Assembly (NCBI RefSeq): GCF_007828045.1
Contig: NZ_VITN01000005.1
Span: 208,510-272,509, forward strand
Length of the DNA stretch: 64,000 nt
Direction: 5' to 3'
Source: Nitrospirillum amazonense
GTDB lineage: Bacteria; Pseudomonadota; Alphaproteobacteria; Azospirillales; Azospirillaceae
Of the stretch, positions 34,659-43,515 are shown piece by piece; positions within the stretch are counted from its first letter, which is position 1, and each line of letters begins with the position of its first letter. The notes below the pieces were generated by a model. It was given only the letters and a program-made list of their open reading frames with translations. It was not told the DNA's origin and searched no databases. The translations under genes were made by a program, and so were the position numbers.

Positions 34659-36890
34659 CTACATGAAGCTGTAGGGGTCCACGTCCACCTGCACCCGCAC
34701 GGCCGCGGGGATGGGCACGGACCCCAGCCAGGACTGCAGCAGCGGCTGCACCGCCACCCCGCGCGCCGTCTTCAGCAGCAGGCGGCGGCGATGGCGGCCG
34801 CGCAGCAGGGCCAGGGGGGCGGGCGCCGGCCCCAGCACCTGCAGGTCGTCGCCCTGCGGCGCCGCGCGGGCCAGGTCGCGGGCCAGCTTGTCCACCTGGC
34901 GCTCATCCTCGCCAGAGATAATCAGGGCCGCCAGCCGGCCGTAGGGCGGCAGGTCCATGGCGCGGCGTTGGTCCGCCTCCGCCGCCAGGAAGGCGTCGCG
35001 GTCATGGGCGGCCAGCGCCTGCATCACCGGATGCTCCGGCATATGGGTTTGCAGGAAGACGCGGCCCGGGCGGCTCTCGCGGCCCGCGCGGCCGGCCACC
35101 TGGTACAGCATCTGGAAGGTGCGCTCCGCCGCGCGCAGGTCGCCACCCCCCAGCCCCAGGTCGCCATCCACCACCCCCACCAGGGTCAGCATGGGGAAAT
35201 GGTGGCCCTTGGCCATCACCTGGGTGCCGATCAGGATATCGACCTTGTGGGCCCGCACCTCCTCGATCACCGTCTGGATGGCGTGCGGGCCGACCAGCGT
35301 GTCGCTGGTCATCAGCGCCACGCGCGCGTCGGGGAACAGCTGCGCCACCTCCTCCGCCACCCGCTCCACGCCCGGACCGCAGGCGACGAAGGAATGCTCC
35401 GCCTCGCATGAGGGGCAGGTTTCCGGCAGGCGGTCGGTGTAGCCGCAATGATGGCATTGCAGCCGGCGGCTGAGGCGATGCTCCACCAGCCAGGCGGTGC
35501 AGTTGGGGCATTGCAGGCGGAAGCCGCAGCTGCGGCACAGGGTCAGCGGCGCGTAGCCCCGGCGGTTCAGGAACAGCATGCCCTGCTCCCCCGCCGCCAG
35601 CGTCTCGGCCATCGCCTCCGTCAGGATGGGGGATAGCCAATGGCGCGCCGGCGGCCGGCTGTCTGGCCGGCGCAGGTCGATCAGGGTGACATCGGGCAAG
35701 CTGGCGCCGCCGTGGCGGGCCGGCAGGTCGATGCGGCCGTAGCGCCCCGTCTCCGCGTTGGTCAGCGTCTCCAAGGACGGCGTGGCGGAAACCAGCGCCA
35801 CCGGGATGCCGCCGAGGAAGGCGCGCGCCACCGCCATGTCGCGGGCATGGTAGATGACGCCGTCCTCCTGCTTGAAGGCGGCCTCGTGCTCCTCATCCAC
35901 CACGATCAGGCCCAGGTCGGGATAGGGCAGGAACAGGGCGGAGCGGGCGCCCACCACCACCGGCGCCTCGCCATTGGCGATGGCCCGCCAGGCGGCGCGA
36001 CGGTGGGCGCCGGCGAGATCCGAATGCCATTCCACCGGCCGCACGCCGAATCGCCGGGCGAAGCGGTCCAGCCACTGGCTGGACAGGGCGATTTCCGGCA
36101 GCAGCACCAGAGCCTGGCGCCCCTGGCGCAGGCAGGCGGCGATGGCCTCGAAATAGACCTCGGTCTTGCCGGAACCGGTGACGCCATCGACCAGGGTGGC
36201 GGAATAGGCACGGGCGTCCACCGCCGCGCGCAAGGCGCCGGCCGCCGCCGCCTGGTCGGGCGACAGTTCCGGCCCGGCCATGTCCGCGTTGGGAATGGGC
36301 GGGCGCGGCTGGGCCCGCAGGGCCACGGGCGTCAGCAGGCCCGATTCGGCCAGGCCCCGGATGACGCCGATGCCGCAGGCGGCGTCGCGCGCCAGGTCGG
36401 CCGGGGTCCGCGGCGGCCCATCCTCCTCCATCAGTGCCAGCACGCGGCGGCGCGCGTCCGTCATCTTGAAGCCGGGCGGCGGCGATTCGCCGGAGGGCAG
36501 ATAGGCCAGCAGCTGCTTGGGGTCCTCCAGCGCGGCCGAGACGCTGACCGCCATGCGCAGCACCGATCCGGGTGCTGACAGGGTATAGGCCGCGACCCAG
36601 TCGACAAAGCGCCGCGACACCTCGGGCATGGGTGGCAGGTCGAAACGGCGGATGACCGGCTTCAGGCGGTTGGCCGCCACGCCCGCGTCCCAATTATCCC
36701 CTGCCCCCTCCACGGCCCAGACCACGCCGAAGACGTGGCGCGGGCCCAGCGGCACCTCGACATAGGCGCCGGCCTCCAGCTCCATCCCGTCGGGCACGCG
36801 ATAGTCATAGGGGCTGGCCAGGGGCAAGGGCAGCAGGACGCGCACCCGCCGCACCGCCGATTCCATGCCGCTTGCTGTCAACAGATCCAT
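34659..36890 (-). CDS. priA: Primosomal protein N' (replication restart helicase PriA)
   Basis: A 743-residue 3'-5' helicase that reloads the replisome at stalled forks. Walker A is [12 protein letters not shown] (residues 235-246), the DEAH-like box [15 protein letters not shown] follows, and the zinc-binding insertion has [13 protein letters not shown] and [17 protein letters not shown], giving eight cysteines. [15 protein letters not shown] is the late helicase motif. The frame stays open upstream to 37196, but that stretch overlaps the divergent fsa gene and lacks family similarity, so the start is set at 36890 (M-DLLTASG); ATG 36866 is also possible. Confidence 0.96.
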   Translation of the reverse strand: MDLLTASGMESAVRRVRVLLPLPLASPYDYRVPDGMELEAGAYVEVPLGPRHVFGVVWAVEGAGDNWDAGVAANRLKPVIRRFDLPPMPEVSRRFVDWVAAYTLSAPGSVLRMAVSVSAALEDPKQLLAYLPSGESPPPGFKMTDARRRVLALMEEDGPPRTPADLARDAACGIGVIRGLAESGLLTPVALRAQPRPPIPNADMAGPELSPDQAAAAGALRAAVDARAYSATLVDGVTGSGKTEVYFEAIAACLRQGRQALVLLPEIALSSQWLDRFARRFGVRPVEWHSDLAGAHRRAAWRAIANGEAPVVVGARSALFLPYPDLGLIVVDEEHEAAFKQEDGVIYHARDMAVARAFLGGIPVALVSATPSLETLTNAETGRYGRIDLPARHGGASLPDVTLIDLRRPDSRPPARHWLSPILTEAMAETLAAGEQGMLFLNRRGYAPLTLCRSCGFRLQCPNCTAWLVEHRLSRRLQCHHCGYTDRLPETCPSCEAEHSFVACGPGVERVAEEVAQLFPDARVALMTSDTLVGPHAIQTVIEEVRAHKVDILIGTQVMAKGHHFPMLTLVGVVDGDLGLGGGDLRAAERTFQMLYQVAGRAGRESRPGRVFLQTHMPEHPVMQALAAHDRDAFLAAEADQRRAMDLPPYGRLAALIISGEDERQVDKLARDLARAAPQGDDLQVLGPAPAPLALLRGRHRRRLLLKTARGVAVQPLLQSWLGSVPIPAAVRVQVDVDPYSFM

Positions 36891-37095
36891 GGCCTTGCTG
36901 TTACCACCGGGCGCCCCCTGGGCGCCACTGTTCCCTATATGGTCCCATAGGGTGATGGCCGCCACCAAGCGCGCATGCCCCCCATCCCCCACCCCGCCAT
37001 TTCTGCCCGTGCACCCGGGCGCCCCCTCCGCTAGAGTGCCGGCCAACCCGGGGGCGGGCCCCGGTCCTTGATCCAGATCCTGAGGGCGTTCCCCC

Positions 37096-37776
37096 ATGAA
37101 GTTCTTCGTCGATACCGCCGACATCAACGACATTCGCGAGCTGGCCTCCACCGGTTTGCTGGACGGCGTCACCACCAACCCGTCGCTGGTCGCCAAGTCC
37201 GGTCACAGCAGCTTCATCGACCTGATCGCCGAGATCTGCGACGTGGTGAAGGGCCCCGTCAGCGCGGAAGTCGCCTCGACCGATTTCGAGACCATGCTGA
37301 AGGAAGGCAAGCACCTGTCCAAGATCGCCCCCAACGTGGCGGTGAAGGTGCCCTTGACCCCGGCCGGCCTGAAGGTCTGCCACCATCTGTCCCAGGAAGG
37401 CACCATGGTCAACGTGACCCTGTGCTTCTCCGCCGCGCAGGCCATCCTGGCCGCCAAGGCCGGCGCCACCTTCGTCTCCCCCTTCGTCGGCCGCCTGGAC
37501 GACATGGGCCAGGACGGCCTGAGCCTGATCGAAGAGATCGTCACCATCTATGACAACTACCCGGACTTCACCACCGAGGTCCTGGTCGCGTCCATCCGCA
37601 ATCCCATCCACGTCACCCAGTCGGCCAAGATGGGCGCCCACGTAGCCACCATGCCGCCCTCCGTCATCCGTCAGCTGTTCAGTCATGTGCTGACCGACAA
37701 GGGCCTGGCGCAGTTCGTTGCGGACTGGGCCAAGACCGGGCAGACTATCCTGGATCAGCCGCTGCCGACCCGCTGA
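37096..37776 (+). CDS. fsa: Transaldolase-like fructose-6-phosphate aldolase
   Basis: A 226-residue TIM-barrel aldolase of the small transaldolase/FSA (TalC) group. The Schiff-base lysine is K84 in [14 protein letters not shown], and the N terminus [17 protein letters not shown] with [13 protein letters not shown] is diagnostic. Whether it acts as transaldolase (pentose phosphate pathway) or fructose-6-phosphate aldolase cannot be decided from sequence. It is divergent from priA across 205 bp that include a 6-bp inverted repeat (36933-36938 with 36947-36952). Confidence 0.93.
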   Translation: MKFFVDTADINDIRELASTGLLDGVTTNPSLVAKSGHSSFIDLIAEICDVVKGPVSAEVASTDFETMLKEGKHLSKIAPNVAVKVPLTPAGLKVCHHLSQEGTMVNVTLCFSAAQAILAAKAGATFVSPFVGRLDDMGQDGLSLIEEIVTIYDNYPDFTTEVLVASIRNPIHVTQSAKMGAHVATMPPSVIRQLFSHVLTDKGLAQFVADWAKTGQTILDQPLPTR

Positions 37777-37803
37777 TCCCTGTCGCGTTCCAGCGGATGC
37801 CGA

Positions 37804-37835
37804 AGCCGGCCCGCCCAGCGATGGGCGGGCCGGTT
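37804..37835 (+). terminator. Terminator after fsa
   Basis: A perfect 12-bp stem (37806-37817 with 37822-37833) and GCGA tetraloop, extended by a wobble and an A-T pair, 27 bp after the fsa stop. Only TTGCGTTT follows. Confidence 0.65.
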
Positions 37836-37904
37836 GCGTTTCGGGACCATGGGACGCCGGATACCGGGGACGCCGGACGCCGGCCTGAAGGGAAGAACCA
37901 GCAT

Positions 37905-38612
37905 ATGGGCGGCAAGACACCGCACAGCGCCTTGGGCGATGCCCTGACCGCGGAGGATGTGGCGACATACCTGCGCGAGACCCCGGATTTCCTGCAGCAG
38001 CATCCCGACGTGGTCCACCACCTGATCCCGCCGCCCGAGAACCGGGGCAACGGGGTCGCCGACCTGCAGCACTTCATGCTGCTGAAGCTGCGGCGCGAGG
38101 TGGCCGACCTGACGGCCCAGCAGGAAGAGCTGATCGCCACCGCCCGCGCCAACATCAACAACCAGAACCGGGTGCATGCCGCCGCCCTGTTCCTGATGGA
38201 TGCGGAAAGCTTCGAACAGCTGATTCAGACCATCACCACCGACCTGGCCGTCCTCCTGGACCTCGACCTGGCCTGCCTGGTGATGGAACAGCCGGAGGAC
38301 AACCGCCTGGTCCTGCATGCCGAGCGTAGCGGCCTGCAGCTGGCCGAGACGGGCGCCATCAGCCAGTGGATGGGCAAGCGCGACATCATCCTGCGCGGCA
38401 ACATCCAGGGCCTGGCCGACATCTACGGCCCCGCCGCCCCCATCGTGCGGTCCGAGGCGCTGGTCCGCCTGCAAATCACCCCCGACGCGCCGGCGGGCCT
38501 GCTGGCCTTCGCCTCGCGCGACGCCGACCTGTTCCATCCCGGCCAAGGCACCGAACTGCTGAGCTTCCTGGCCCGGGTGGTGGAGCGGTGTATCCGGGGT
38601 TGGCTAGGGTAA
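37905..38612 (+). CDS. DUF484 family protein (GAF-like)
   Basis: A 235-residue cytosolic protein of the DUF484 family. The N terminus has the conserved LTAEDVATYLRETPDFLQQHPDVV followed by an alpha-helical linker (MLLKLRREVADLTAQQEELI). The rest resembles a GAF domain (LFLMDAESFEQLIQTI to LLAFASRDADLFHPGQGTELLSFLARVVERCI). In many proteobacteria this gene directly precedes xerC, as here (4-bp gap), yet its role is not known. ATG 37905 has AGGGAAG 10 nt upstream. Confidence 0.88.
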   Translation: MGGKTPHSALGDALTAEDVATYLRETPDFLQQHPDVVHHLIPPPENRGNGVADLQHFMLLKLRREVADLTAQQEELIATARANINNQNRVHAAALFLMDAESFEQLIQTITTDLAVLLDLDLACLVMEQPEDNRLVLHAERSGLQLAETGAISQWMGKRDIILRGNIQGLADIYGPAAPIVRSEALVRLQITPDAPAGLLAFASRDADLFHPGQGTELLSFLARVVERCIRGWLG

Positions 38613-38616
38613 CGCC

Positions 38617-39576
38617 ATGACCAAGCCCCCCGCCCTGGGATATTCCTGCGCGCCCGATGTGGCGGCGGCGCTGGAAGACTGGCGGCGCTGGCTGACGTCG
38701 GAGAAGACGGCGTCACCCCACACGCTGCGCGCCTACCAGGGTGATGTCGCCGCCTTCCTGTCCTTCCTGACGGAGCATCTGGGCCGGGCGCCCAGCCTGA
38801 ACGATTTGGGCGGGGCGAAGCTGGGCGACTTCCGTGCCTGGCTGGCCGCCCGCGCGGGTGACGGCGCCATCGCCGCCAGCCGGGCCCGCGCCGTGTCCGG
38901 CGTGCGCAACCTGTTCCGCTGGCTGGACCGCTCGGGCCGGCTGCACAACCCCGCCATCGGCCTGCTGAACGCGCCCAAGGTGAAGCGCCCCATCCCCCGC
39001 CCCCTGACGGTGGAGGACGCCGGCGTGCTGCTGGACGAAGCGGGCGGCATCCCCCAGGCGCCCTGGGTGGGCCTGCGCGACCGCGCCCTGTTCACCCTGC
39101 TGTACGGCTGCGGCCTGCGCATGGACGAGGCCCTGCGCCTGACCCGGGCCGAGGCGCCGCTGGCCAGCGACACCCTGCGGGTCACCGGCAAGGGATCGAA
39201 GCAGCGCGACGTGCCCGTCCTGCCGGCCGTACGCCAGGCGCTGGCCACCTATATCGAGGCCTGCCCCCATCCGCTGGCGCCCGACGGCCCCCTGTTCGTG
39301 GGCGTGCGCGGCGACCGGCTGAACGACAGGGTGGCGCGGCTGGCCATGCAGACCCTGCGGCAGCTGCTGGGCCTGCCCGACACCGCCACGCCGCATGCCC
39401 TGCGCCACAGCTTCGCCACCCATCTGCTGGGCGGCGGCGCCGACCTGCGCGCCATCCAGGACTTGCTGGGCCATGCCAGCCTGTCCACCACCCAGCGCTA
39501 CACCGACGTGGATGCCGAGCAGCTGCTGTCGGTCTATGAGACGGCGCACCCCCGGGCGCGGCGCGCCCGCTCCTGA
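38617..39576 (+). CDS. xerC: Tyrosine recombinase XerC
   Basis: A 319-residue site-specific recombinase that with XerD resolves chromosome dimers at dif. The N-terminal SAM-like core-binding domain (about 15-105) is followed by the catalytic domain with R168 (GCGLRMDEAL), K192 (TGKGSKQR), H260 and R263 (HALRHSFATHLL), H286 (LLGHASLSTTQ) and the nucleophile Y295 (RYTDVD). All catalytic residues are present. It follows DUF484 by 4 bp, the usual chromosomal context, so it is not an integrase of a mobile element. Confidence 0.94.
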   Translation: MTKPPALGYSCAPDVAAALEDWRRWLTSEKTASPHTLRAYQGDVAAFLSFLTEHLGRAPSLNDLGGAKLGDFRAWLAARAGDGAIAASRARAVSGVRNLFRWLDRSGRLHNPAIGLLNAPKVKRPIPRPLTVEDAGVLLDEAGGIPQAPWVGLRDRALFTLLYGCGLRMDEALRLTRAEAPLASDTLRVTGKGSKQRDVPVLPAVRQALATYIEACPHPLAPDGPLFVGVRGDRLNDRVARLAMQTLRQLLGLPDTATPHALRHSFATHLLGGGADLRAIQDLLGHASLSTTQRYTDVDAEQLLSVYETAHPRARRARS

Positions 39577-39603
39577 CCATCCTATTCAGAGGGGATTGGC
39601 CCC

Positions 39604-40494
39604 ATGCGGCTGATGAGATTGCTGGCCCCGTTGCTGTGCGCGGCACTTCTGGGCCTGACCCCGCCGGCCCGCGCCACGGATGAGACCCCGATCTCGCTGG
39701 CGGACAAGGCCGTCACCCTGACCCCCACCCCGGCCTTCCAGTACGTGGCCGGCGCCGACACCCAGGCCTTCCTCAGCCGGCACTGGCAGGGGCGCCCCCT
39801 GGCCGGCGGTGCCGGGCTGGGCCTGCTGGTGCCTGTGGGATCGGCCCCCGATCCCGCATGGCTGGTGGCCCTGAGCTATGACGGCAGCGGCCACGTCAGT
39901 GACCTGGATGCCGGCCGGCTGGACGCCGACGCCCTGCTGTCGGCGTTGAAATCCGCCGACAGTGCCGGATCGCGCCTGACGGGCTGGGCCCGGCCCCCCG
40001 TCTACGACGGCGCCAGCCACACGCTGATCTGGGCCACGCGGCGCCAAGCCGACGGCGGCGGCGTCGATGGGCTCGATTACCATGCCCGCCTGCTGGGACG
40101 GCGCGGCGTGCTGGGCCTGGACATCGCCGCCCGCATGAACGACCTGCCCGCCATCGAGAGCCAGATGCCGGCCCTGCTGTCCATGCTGCGCTTCACCCCC
40201 GGCAACGGCTACCGCGACTACGTGCCCATCGCCGACCAGTCCGTCACCCTGGGGCTCAGCGGCTTGGTCGCCGGCGACGCCCTGGTGAAGGGCGGCCTGT
40301 TGGATCATCTGTGGAACGGCATCCGCAGCCAGAATTTCATCTTCCTGGTGGCGGTGCTGATCGTGATGTTGGGGGCACCGCGCCTGCGCCGCCGCTGGGG
40401 CCCGAAGCCGCCGCCGGCAGCCAAGAAGGACGAGGCGCCGCCTGCTCCGCCGCCCCGGCCGCCATTCGATGGCCCCAAGGGGCCCTGGTCCTGA
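39604..40494 (+). CDS. DUF2167 membrane protein
   Basis: A 296-residue exported membrane protein of the DUF2167 family. It has a signal peptide (LLAPLLCAALLGLTPPARA-T), a periplasmic domain with the family pattern GWARPPVYDGASHTLIWATR and LLGRRGVLGLDIAARMNDLPAI, a C-terminal membrane segment (NFIFLVAVLIVMLGAPRL), and a Pro/Lys-rich cytosolic tail. Function is unknown; the family is often predicted to be involved in envelope processes. It lies 27 bp after xerC and converges with lpdA. Confidence 0.85.
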   Translation: MRLMRLLAPLLCAALLGLTPPARATDETPISLADKAVTLTPTPAFQYVAGADTQAFLSRHWQGRPLAGGAGLGLLVPVGSAPDPAWLVALSYDGSGHVSDLDAGRLDADALLSALKSADSAGSRLTGWARPPVYDGASHTLIWATRRQADGGGVDGLDYHARLLGRRGVLGLDIAARMNDLPAIESQMPALLSMLRFTPGNGYRDYVPIADQSVTLGLSGLVAGDALVKGGLLDHLWNGIRSQNFIFLVAVLIVMLGAPRLRRRWGPKPPPAAKKDEAPPAPPPRPPFDGPKGPWS

Positions 40495-40514
40495 ACAATG
40501 AGGCCCTGAATGCA

Positions 40515-40544
40515 AAACGGCGCCGGGTCACCCCGGCGCCGTTT
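40515..40544. terminator. Bidirectional terminator DUF2167 / lpdA
   Basis: AAACGGCGCCGGG (40515-40527) pairs perfectly with CCCGGCGCCGTTT (40532-40544) around a 4-nt loop. The A/T ends give T runs in both directions between convergent genes. Confidence 0.85.
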
Positions 40545-40566
40545 CCGCATTCCCGAAGTGGAAGGC

Positions 40567-41976
40567 TTACATGTGGATGGTGCGGCCCAGCACGCCCAGG
40601 GCCGCTTCCTTGATGGCCTCGGTCAGCGTGGGGTGGGCGTGGCTGGTGCGGGCGATGTCCTCGGACGAGGCGCCGAATTCCAGGGCCAGCGCCAGCTCCT
40701 CGATCATCTCACCGGCCGACGCGCCGATGATGTGGGCGCCCAGCAGCTTGTCGGAATGGGCGTCGGCCAGCAGCTTCACGAAGCCTTCGGTCGCCTGCAT
40801 GGAGCGGGCGCGGCCGTTGGCGGTGAAGGGGAACTTGCCGACCTTGTAGGTCACGCCCTCGGCCTTCAACTGCTCCTCCGTCTTGCCGACGGCGGCGATT
40901 TCCGGCCAGGTGTAGACCACACCCGGGATGGCGTCGTAGTTGATGTGGCCGGACTGGCCCGCCATCACCTCGGCGCAGACCACGCCCTCTTCCTCGGCCT
41001 TGTGGGCCAGCATGGCGCCGGCGATCACGTCGCCGATGGCCCAGATGCCGGGCACGTTGGTGCGGAAGTGGTGGTCGGTCTTGACGCGCTTGCGCTCATC
41101 CAGCTCCACGCCGACCTTGTCCAGGCCCAGGCCCTCGGTGTAGGGGCGGCGGCCGATGGCCACCAGCACCACGTCGGCCTCGAGCGTCTCGGCCGCGCCG
41201 CCGGCGGCGGGCTCGACCGTCAGGGTGACGCCGGTGTCGGCGGCCACGGCCGAGGTGACCTTGGTCGACAGCTTGAAGGTCAGGCCCTGCTTGCCCAGGA
41301 TGCGCTGGGACTGTTTGGAGACCTCACCATCCATACCGGGCAGGATGCGGTCCAGGAACTCCACGACCGTGACCTGCGCGCCCAGGCGCTGCCAGACGGA
41401 GCCCAGCTCCAGCCCGATGACGCCGCCGCCGATGACCACCAGGCGCTTCGGCACCTCGGTCAGGTCCAGGGCGCCGGTGGAGGAGACGATGCGCTTCTCG
41501 TCGATGGTCACGCCCGGCAGGGGCATGACGTCGGAACCGGTGGCGATCAGGATGTTCTTGGCGGTGACGGTCTCGGTGGAGCCGTCCTCCTTGGTCACCG
41601 TCACCTGGCCCGGGGCGGCGATGCTGCCCTTGCCGGTGAAACGCGTGATCTTGTTCTTCTTGAACAGGAACTCCACGCCGGTGACGTTGGATTCGACCGT
41701 CTTTTCCTTGTGCTTCATCATCGTCGGCAGGTCGAGCTCGACGCCCGCGACCTTCACGCCGAAGTTGCCCAGGGAGTGGGACGCTTCCTCGAACTTCTCG
41801 CTGGCCACCAGCAGGGCCTTGGAGGGGATGCAGCCCACGTTCAGGCAGGTGCCGCCCAGGGTCTTGCGCATCTCGACGCAGGCGACCTTCATGCCCAGCT
41901 GGGCCGCGCGGATGGCCGCGACATAGCCGCCGGGGCCGCTGCCGATGACGACGAGATCGAATTGGGTAGTGGTCAT
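40567..41976 (-). CDS. lpdA: Dihydrolipoyl dehydrogenase (E3)
   Basis: FAD- and NAD-dependent E3 component that reoxidises the lipoyl groups of 2-oxo acid dehydrogenases. It has 469 residues: FAD-binding GSGPGGYVAA, redox disulfide C44/C49 in GGTCLNVGCIPSKALL, the NAD-binding GGGVIGLELGSVW, and the C-terminal interface HAHPTLTEAIKEAAL with the catalytic His-Glu pair. It is the last gene of the 2-oxoglutarate dehydrogenase series. It is separated from sucB by 223 bp containing a terminator and the second copy of the interspersed repeat; its GAGGG ribosome-binding site lies in the first bases of that repeat. Confidence 0.97.
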   Translation of the reverse strand: MTTTQFDLVVIGSGPGGYVAAIRAAQLGMKVACVEMRKTLGGTCLNVGCIPSKALLVASEKFEEASHSLGNFGVKVAGVELDLPTMMKHKEKTVESNVTGVEFLFKKNKITRFTGKGSIAAPGQVTVTKEDGSTETVTAKNILIATGSDVMPLPGVTIDEKRIVSSTGALDLTEVPKRLVVIGGGVIGLELGSVWQRLGAQVTVVEFLDRILPGMDGEVSKQSQRILGKQGLTFKLSTKVTSAVAADTGVTLTVEPAAGGAAETLEADVVLVAIGRRPYTEGLGLDKVGVELDERKRVKTDHHFRTNVPGIWAIGDVIAGAMLAHKAEEEGVVCAEVMAGQSGHINYDAIPGVVYTWPEIAAVGKTEEQLKAEGVTYKVGKFPFTANGRARSMQATEGFVKLLADAHSDKLLGAHIIGASAGEMIEELALALEFGASSEDIARTSHAHPTLTEAIKEAALGVLGRTIHM

Positions 41977-41985
41977 GTTCGGGTT

Positions 41986-42069
41986 CCCTCAGGCGCCGGG
42001 CGCGGCCATCCGGCCGCTTGGCTATCCTCGATTTCCAGTCCGCTACGCTCCCCGGAAATCTCCGGCGGC
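41986..42069 (+). repeat. Interspersed repeat, copy 2
   Basis: Second copy of the element at 33582-33666. GCGGCC (42002-42007) and GGCCGC (42012-42017) pair perfectly around ATCC. ATTTCC and GGAAAT (about 42030-42059) form a second stem whose outer pair is A-T here but G-C in copy 1. It lies between sucB and lpdA, and its end overlaps the lpdA ribosome-binding site. Confidence 0.8.
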
Positions 42070-42120
42070 CTCGGTCGAGGCCTCGTCGCTGCGCTCCGGA
42101 AAAAGGGAACCGGCGCTGAT

Positions 42121-42148
42121 TGTTGGGTTGAGCTGAGTGTTGGGTTGA
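42121..42148. repeat. 11-bp direct repeat
   Basis: TGTTGGGTTGA occurs at 42121-42131 and 42138-42148 with 6 bp between, in the sucB-lpdA gap between the interspersed repeat and the sucB terminator. It could be a regulatory site; no protein is known for it. Confidence 0.5.
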
Positions 42149-42165
42149 ACGATCAGGCAGTCAGC

Positions 42166-42191
42166 AAACGGGGGGCCGTGGGGCCCCCCGT
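42166..42191 (-). terminator. Intrinsic terminator after sucB
   Basis: ACGGGGGGCC (42168-42177) and GGCCCCCCGT (42182-42191) form a perfect 10-bp stem with a 4-nt loop, 9 bp past the sucB stop. A short TTT follows on the minus strand. It would uncouple lpdA from sucAB. Confidence 0.7.
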
Positions 42192-42199
42192 CCGTCGGA

Positions 42200-43429
42200 T
42201 CAGACGTCCAGCAGGATGCGTTCCGGGTTCTCCAGGCATTCCTTGACCCGCACCAGGAAGGTCACGGCCTCGCGGCCGTCGATGATGCGATGGTCATAGG
42301 ACAAGGCCAGGTACATCATCGGGCGGATGACGATCTGGCCGCCGACGACCATGGGACGCTCCTGGATCTTGTGCATGCCCAGGATGCCCGACTGCGGGGC
42401 GTTCAGGATGGGCGAGCTCATGAGCGAGCCGTACACGCCACCGTTGGAGATGGTGAAGGTGCCGCCGGTCATGTCGGCGATGGACAGCTTGCCGTCGCGG
42501 GCCTTCTTGCCCAGCTCATTGATGCTCTGCTCGATCTTGGCGAAGCCCATCTGGTCGGCGTCGCGCACCACCGGAACCACCAAACCCGTGGGCGTGCCGA
42601 CGGCGACGCCGATGTCGTAGTAGTTCTTGTAGATGATGTCGGTGCCCTCGATCTCGGCGTTGACGGCCGGGATCTCCTTCAGCGCGACCAGGCAGGCCTT
42701 CACGAAGAAGGACATGAAGCCCAGCTTCACGCCGTGCTTCTTCTCGAACTGGTCCTTCAGCTCGTTGCGCAGCTTCATCACGTTGGTCATGTCCACCTCG
42801 TTGTAGGTGGTCAACATGGCCGCGGTGTTCTGGGCGTCCTTCAGGCGGGCGGCGACGGTCTGCCGCAGGCGGGTCATGCGCACCCGCTCTTCCAGGTCGG
42901 CGCGGGCGCGCGGGCCGGCCGGGGCCTTGGCGATCGGGGCCGGCGCGGCGACTGGGGCCGGGGCGGCCTTCGGGGCGGCCAGGTGGTCGATCACGTCACC
43001 CTTGGTGACGCGGCCGTCCTTGCCGGTGCCGGCGATGGCGGCCGGGTTGACGCCGGCGTCGGCGGCGATCTTGGCGGCGGCGGGCATCACGCCGGCGGCA
43101 CCGTTGGAGGCCGGGGCGGCGGCGGGGGCCGGGGCCGGCGCGGCGGTCTTGGCCGGGGCCGGAGCGGCGGCGGGGGCGGCCGCGGCGGCGGCGCCCTCGG
43201 TGATCACGCCCAGGACGGCGCTCACACCCACGTTGGCGCCTTCGGCGGCGCGGATTTCGCCCAGCGTGCCGGCGGCCGGGGCGTTGACTTCCAAGGTGAC
43301 CTTGTCGGTCTCCAGCTCCACCAGCGTTTCATCCGCCTTGACGCTGTCGCCAACCTTCTTCAGCCACCGCGCGACCGTCGCTTCCGACACGGACTCGCCG
43401 AGGGTGGGCACCAGGATTTCCGTCGCCAT
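42200..43429 (-). CDS. sucB: Dihydrolipoyllysine succinyltransferase (E2o)
   Basis: E2 core of the 2-oxoglutarate dehydrogenase complex, 409 residues. One N-terminal lipoyl domain (residues 1-75, lipoyl lysine K43 in ETDKVTLEV) is followed by an Ala/Pro-rich linker (about 80-135), a peripheral subunit-binding domain ([21 protein letters not shown]), a second flexible linker, and the acyltransferase domain ending in [15 protein letters not shown] with the catalytic His and Asp. ATG 43429 starts the lipoyl domain; the frame extends 10 residues upstream with no good site. Confidence 0.97.
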   Translation of the reverse strand: MATEILVPTLGESVSEATVARWLKKVGDSVKADETLVELETDKVTLEVNAPAAGTLGEIRAAEGANVGVSAVLGVITEGAAAAAAPAAAPAPAKTAAPAPAPAAAPASNGAAGVMPAAAKIAADAGVNPAAIAGTGKDGRVTKGDVIDHLAAPKAAPAPVAAPAPIAKAPAGPRARADLEERVRMTRLRQTVAARLKDAQNTAAMLTTYNEVDMTNVMKLRNELKDQFEKKHGVKLGFMSFFVKACLVALKEIPAVNAEIEGTDIIYKNYYDIGVAVGTPTGLVVPVVRDADQMGFAKIEQSINELGKKARDGKLSIADMTGGTFTISNGGVYGSLMSSPILNAPQSGILGMHKIQERPMVVGGQIVIRPMMYLALSYDHRIIDGREAVTFLVRVKECLENPERILLDV

Positions 43430-43515
43430 GTTTTTGGGACCTTGGTTCGTTTCTAACAAAGGGTTTCAGAATAAAATCATTCCGGGGCCGCAACGGGCCC
43501 CGGAACGTTATTGGA

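Noticed and set aside
36891-37196. A 102-residue N-terminal extension of PriA
   Set aside because: It overlaps the divergent fsa start, has no PriA similarity, and the family begins at about M-DLLTASG.
38617-39576. Integrase of a mobile element
   Set aside because: The DUF484-xerC order is chromosomal housekeeping context, and no attachment-site repeat or phage gene is near.
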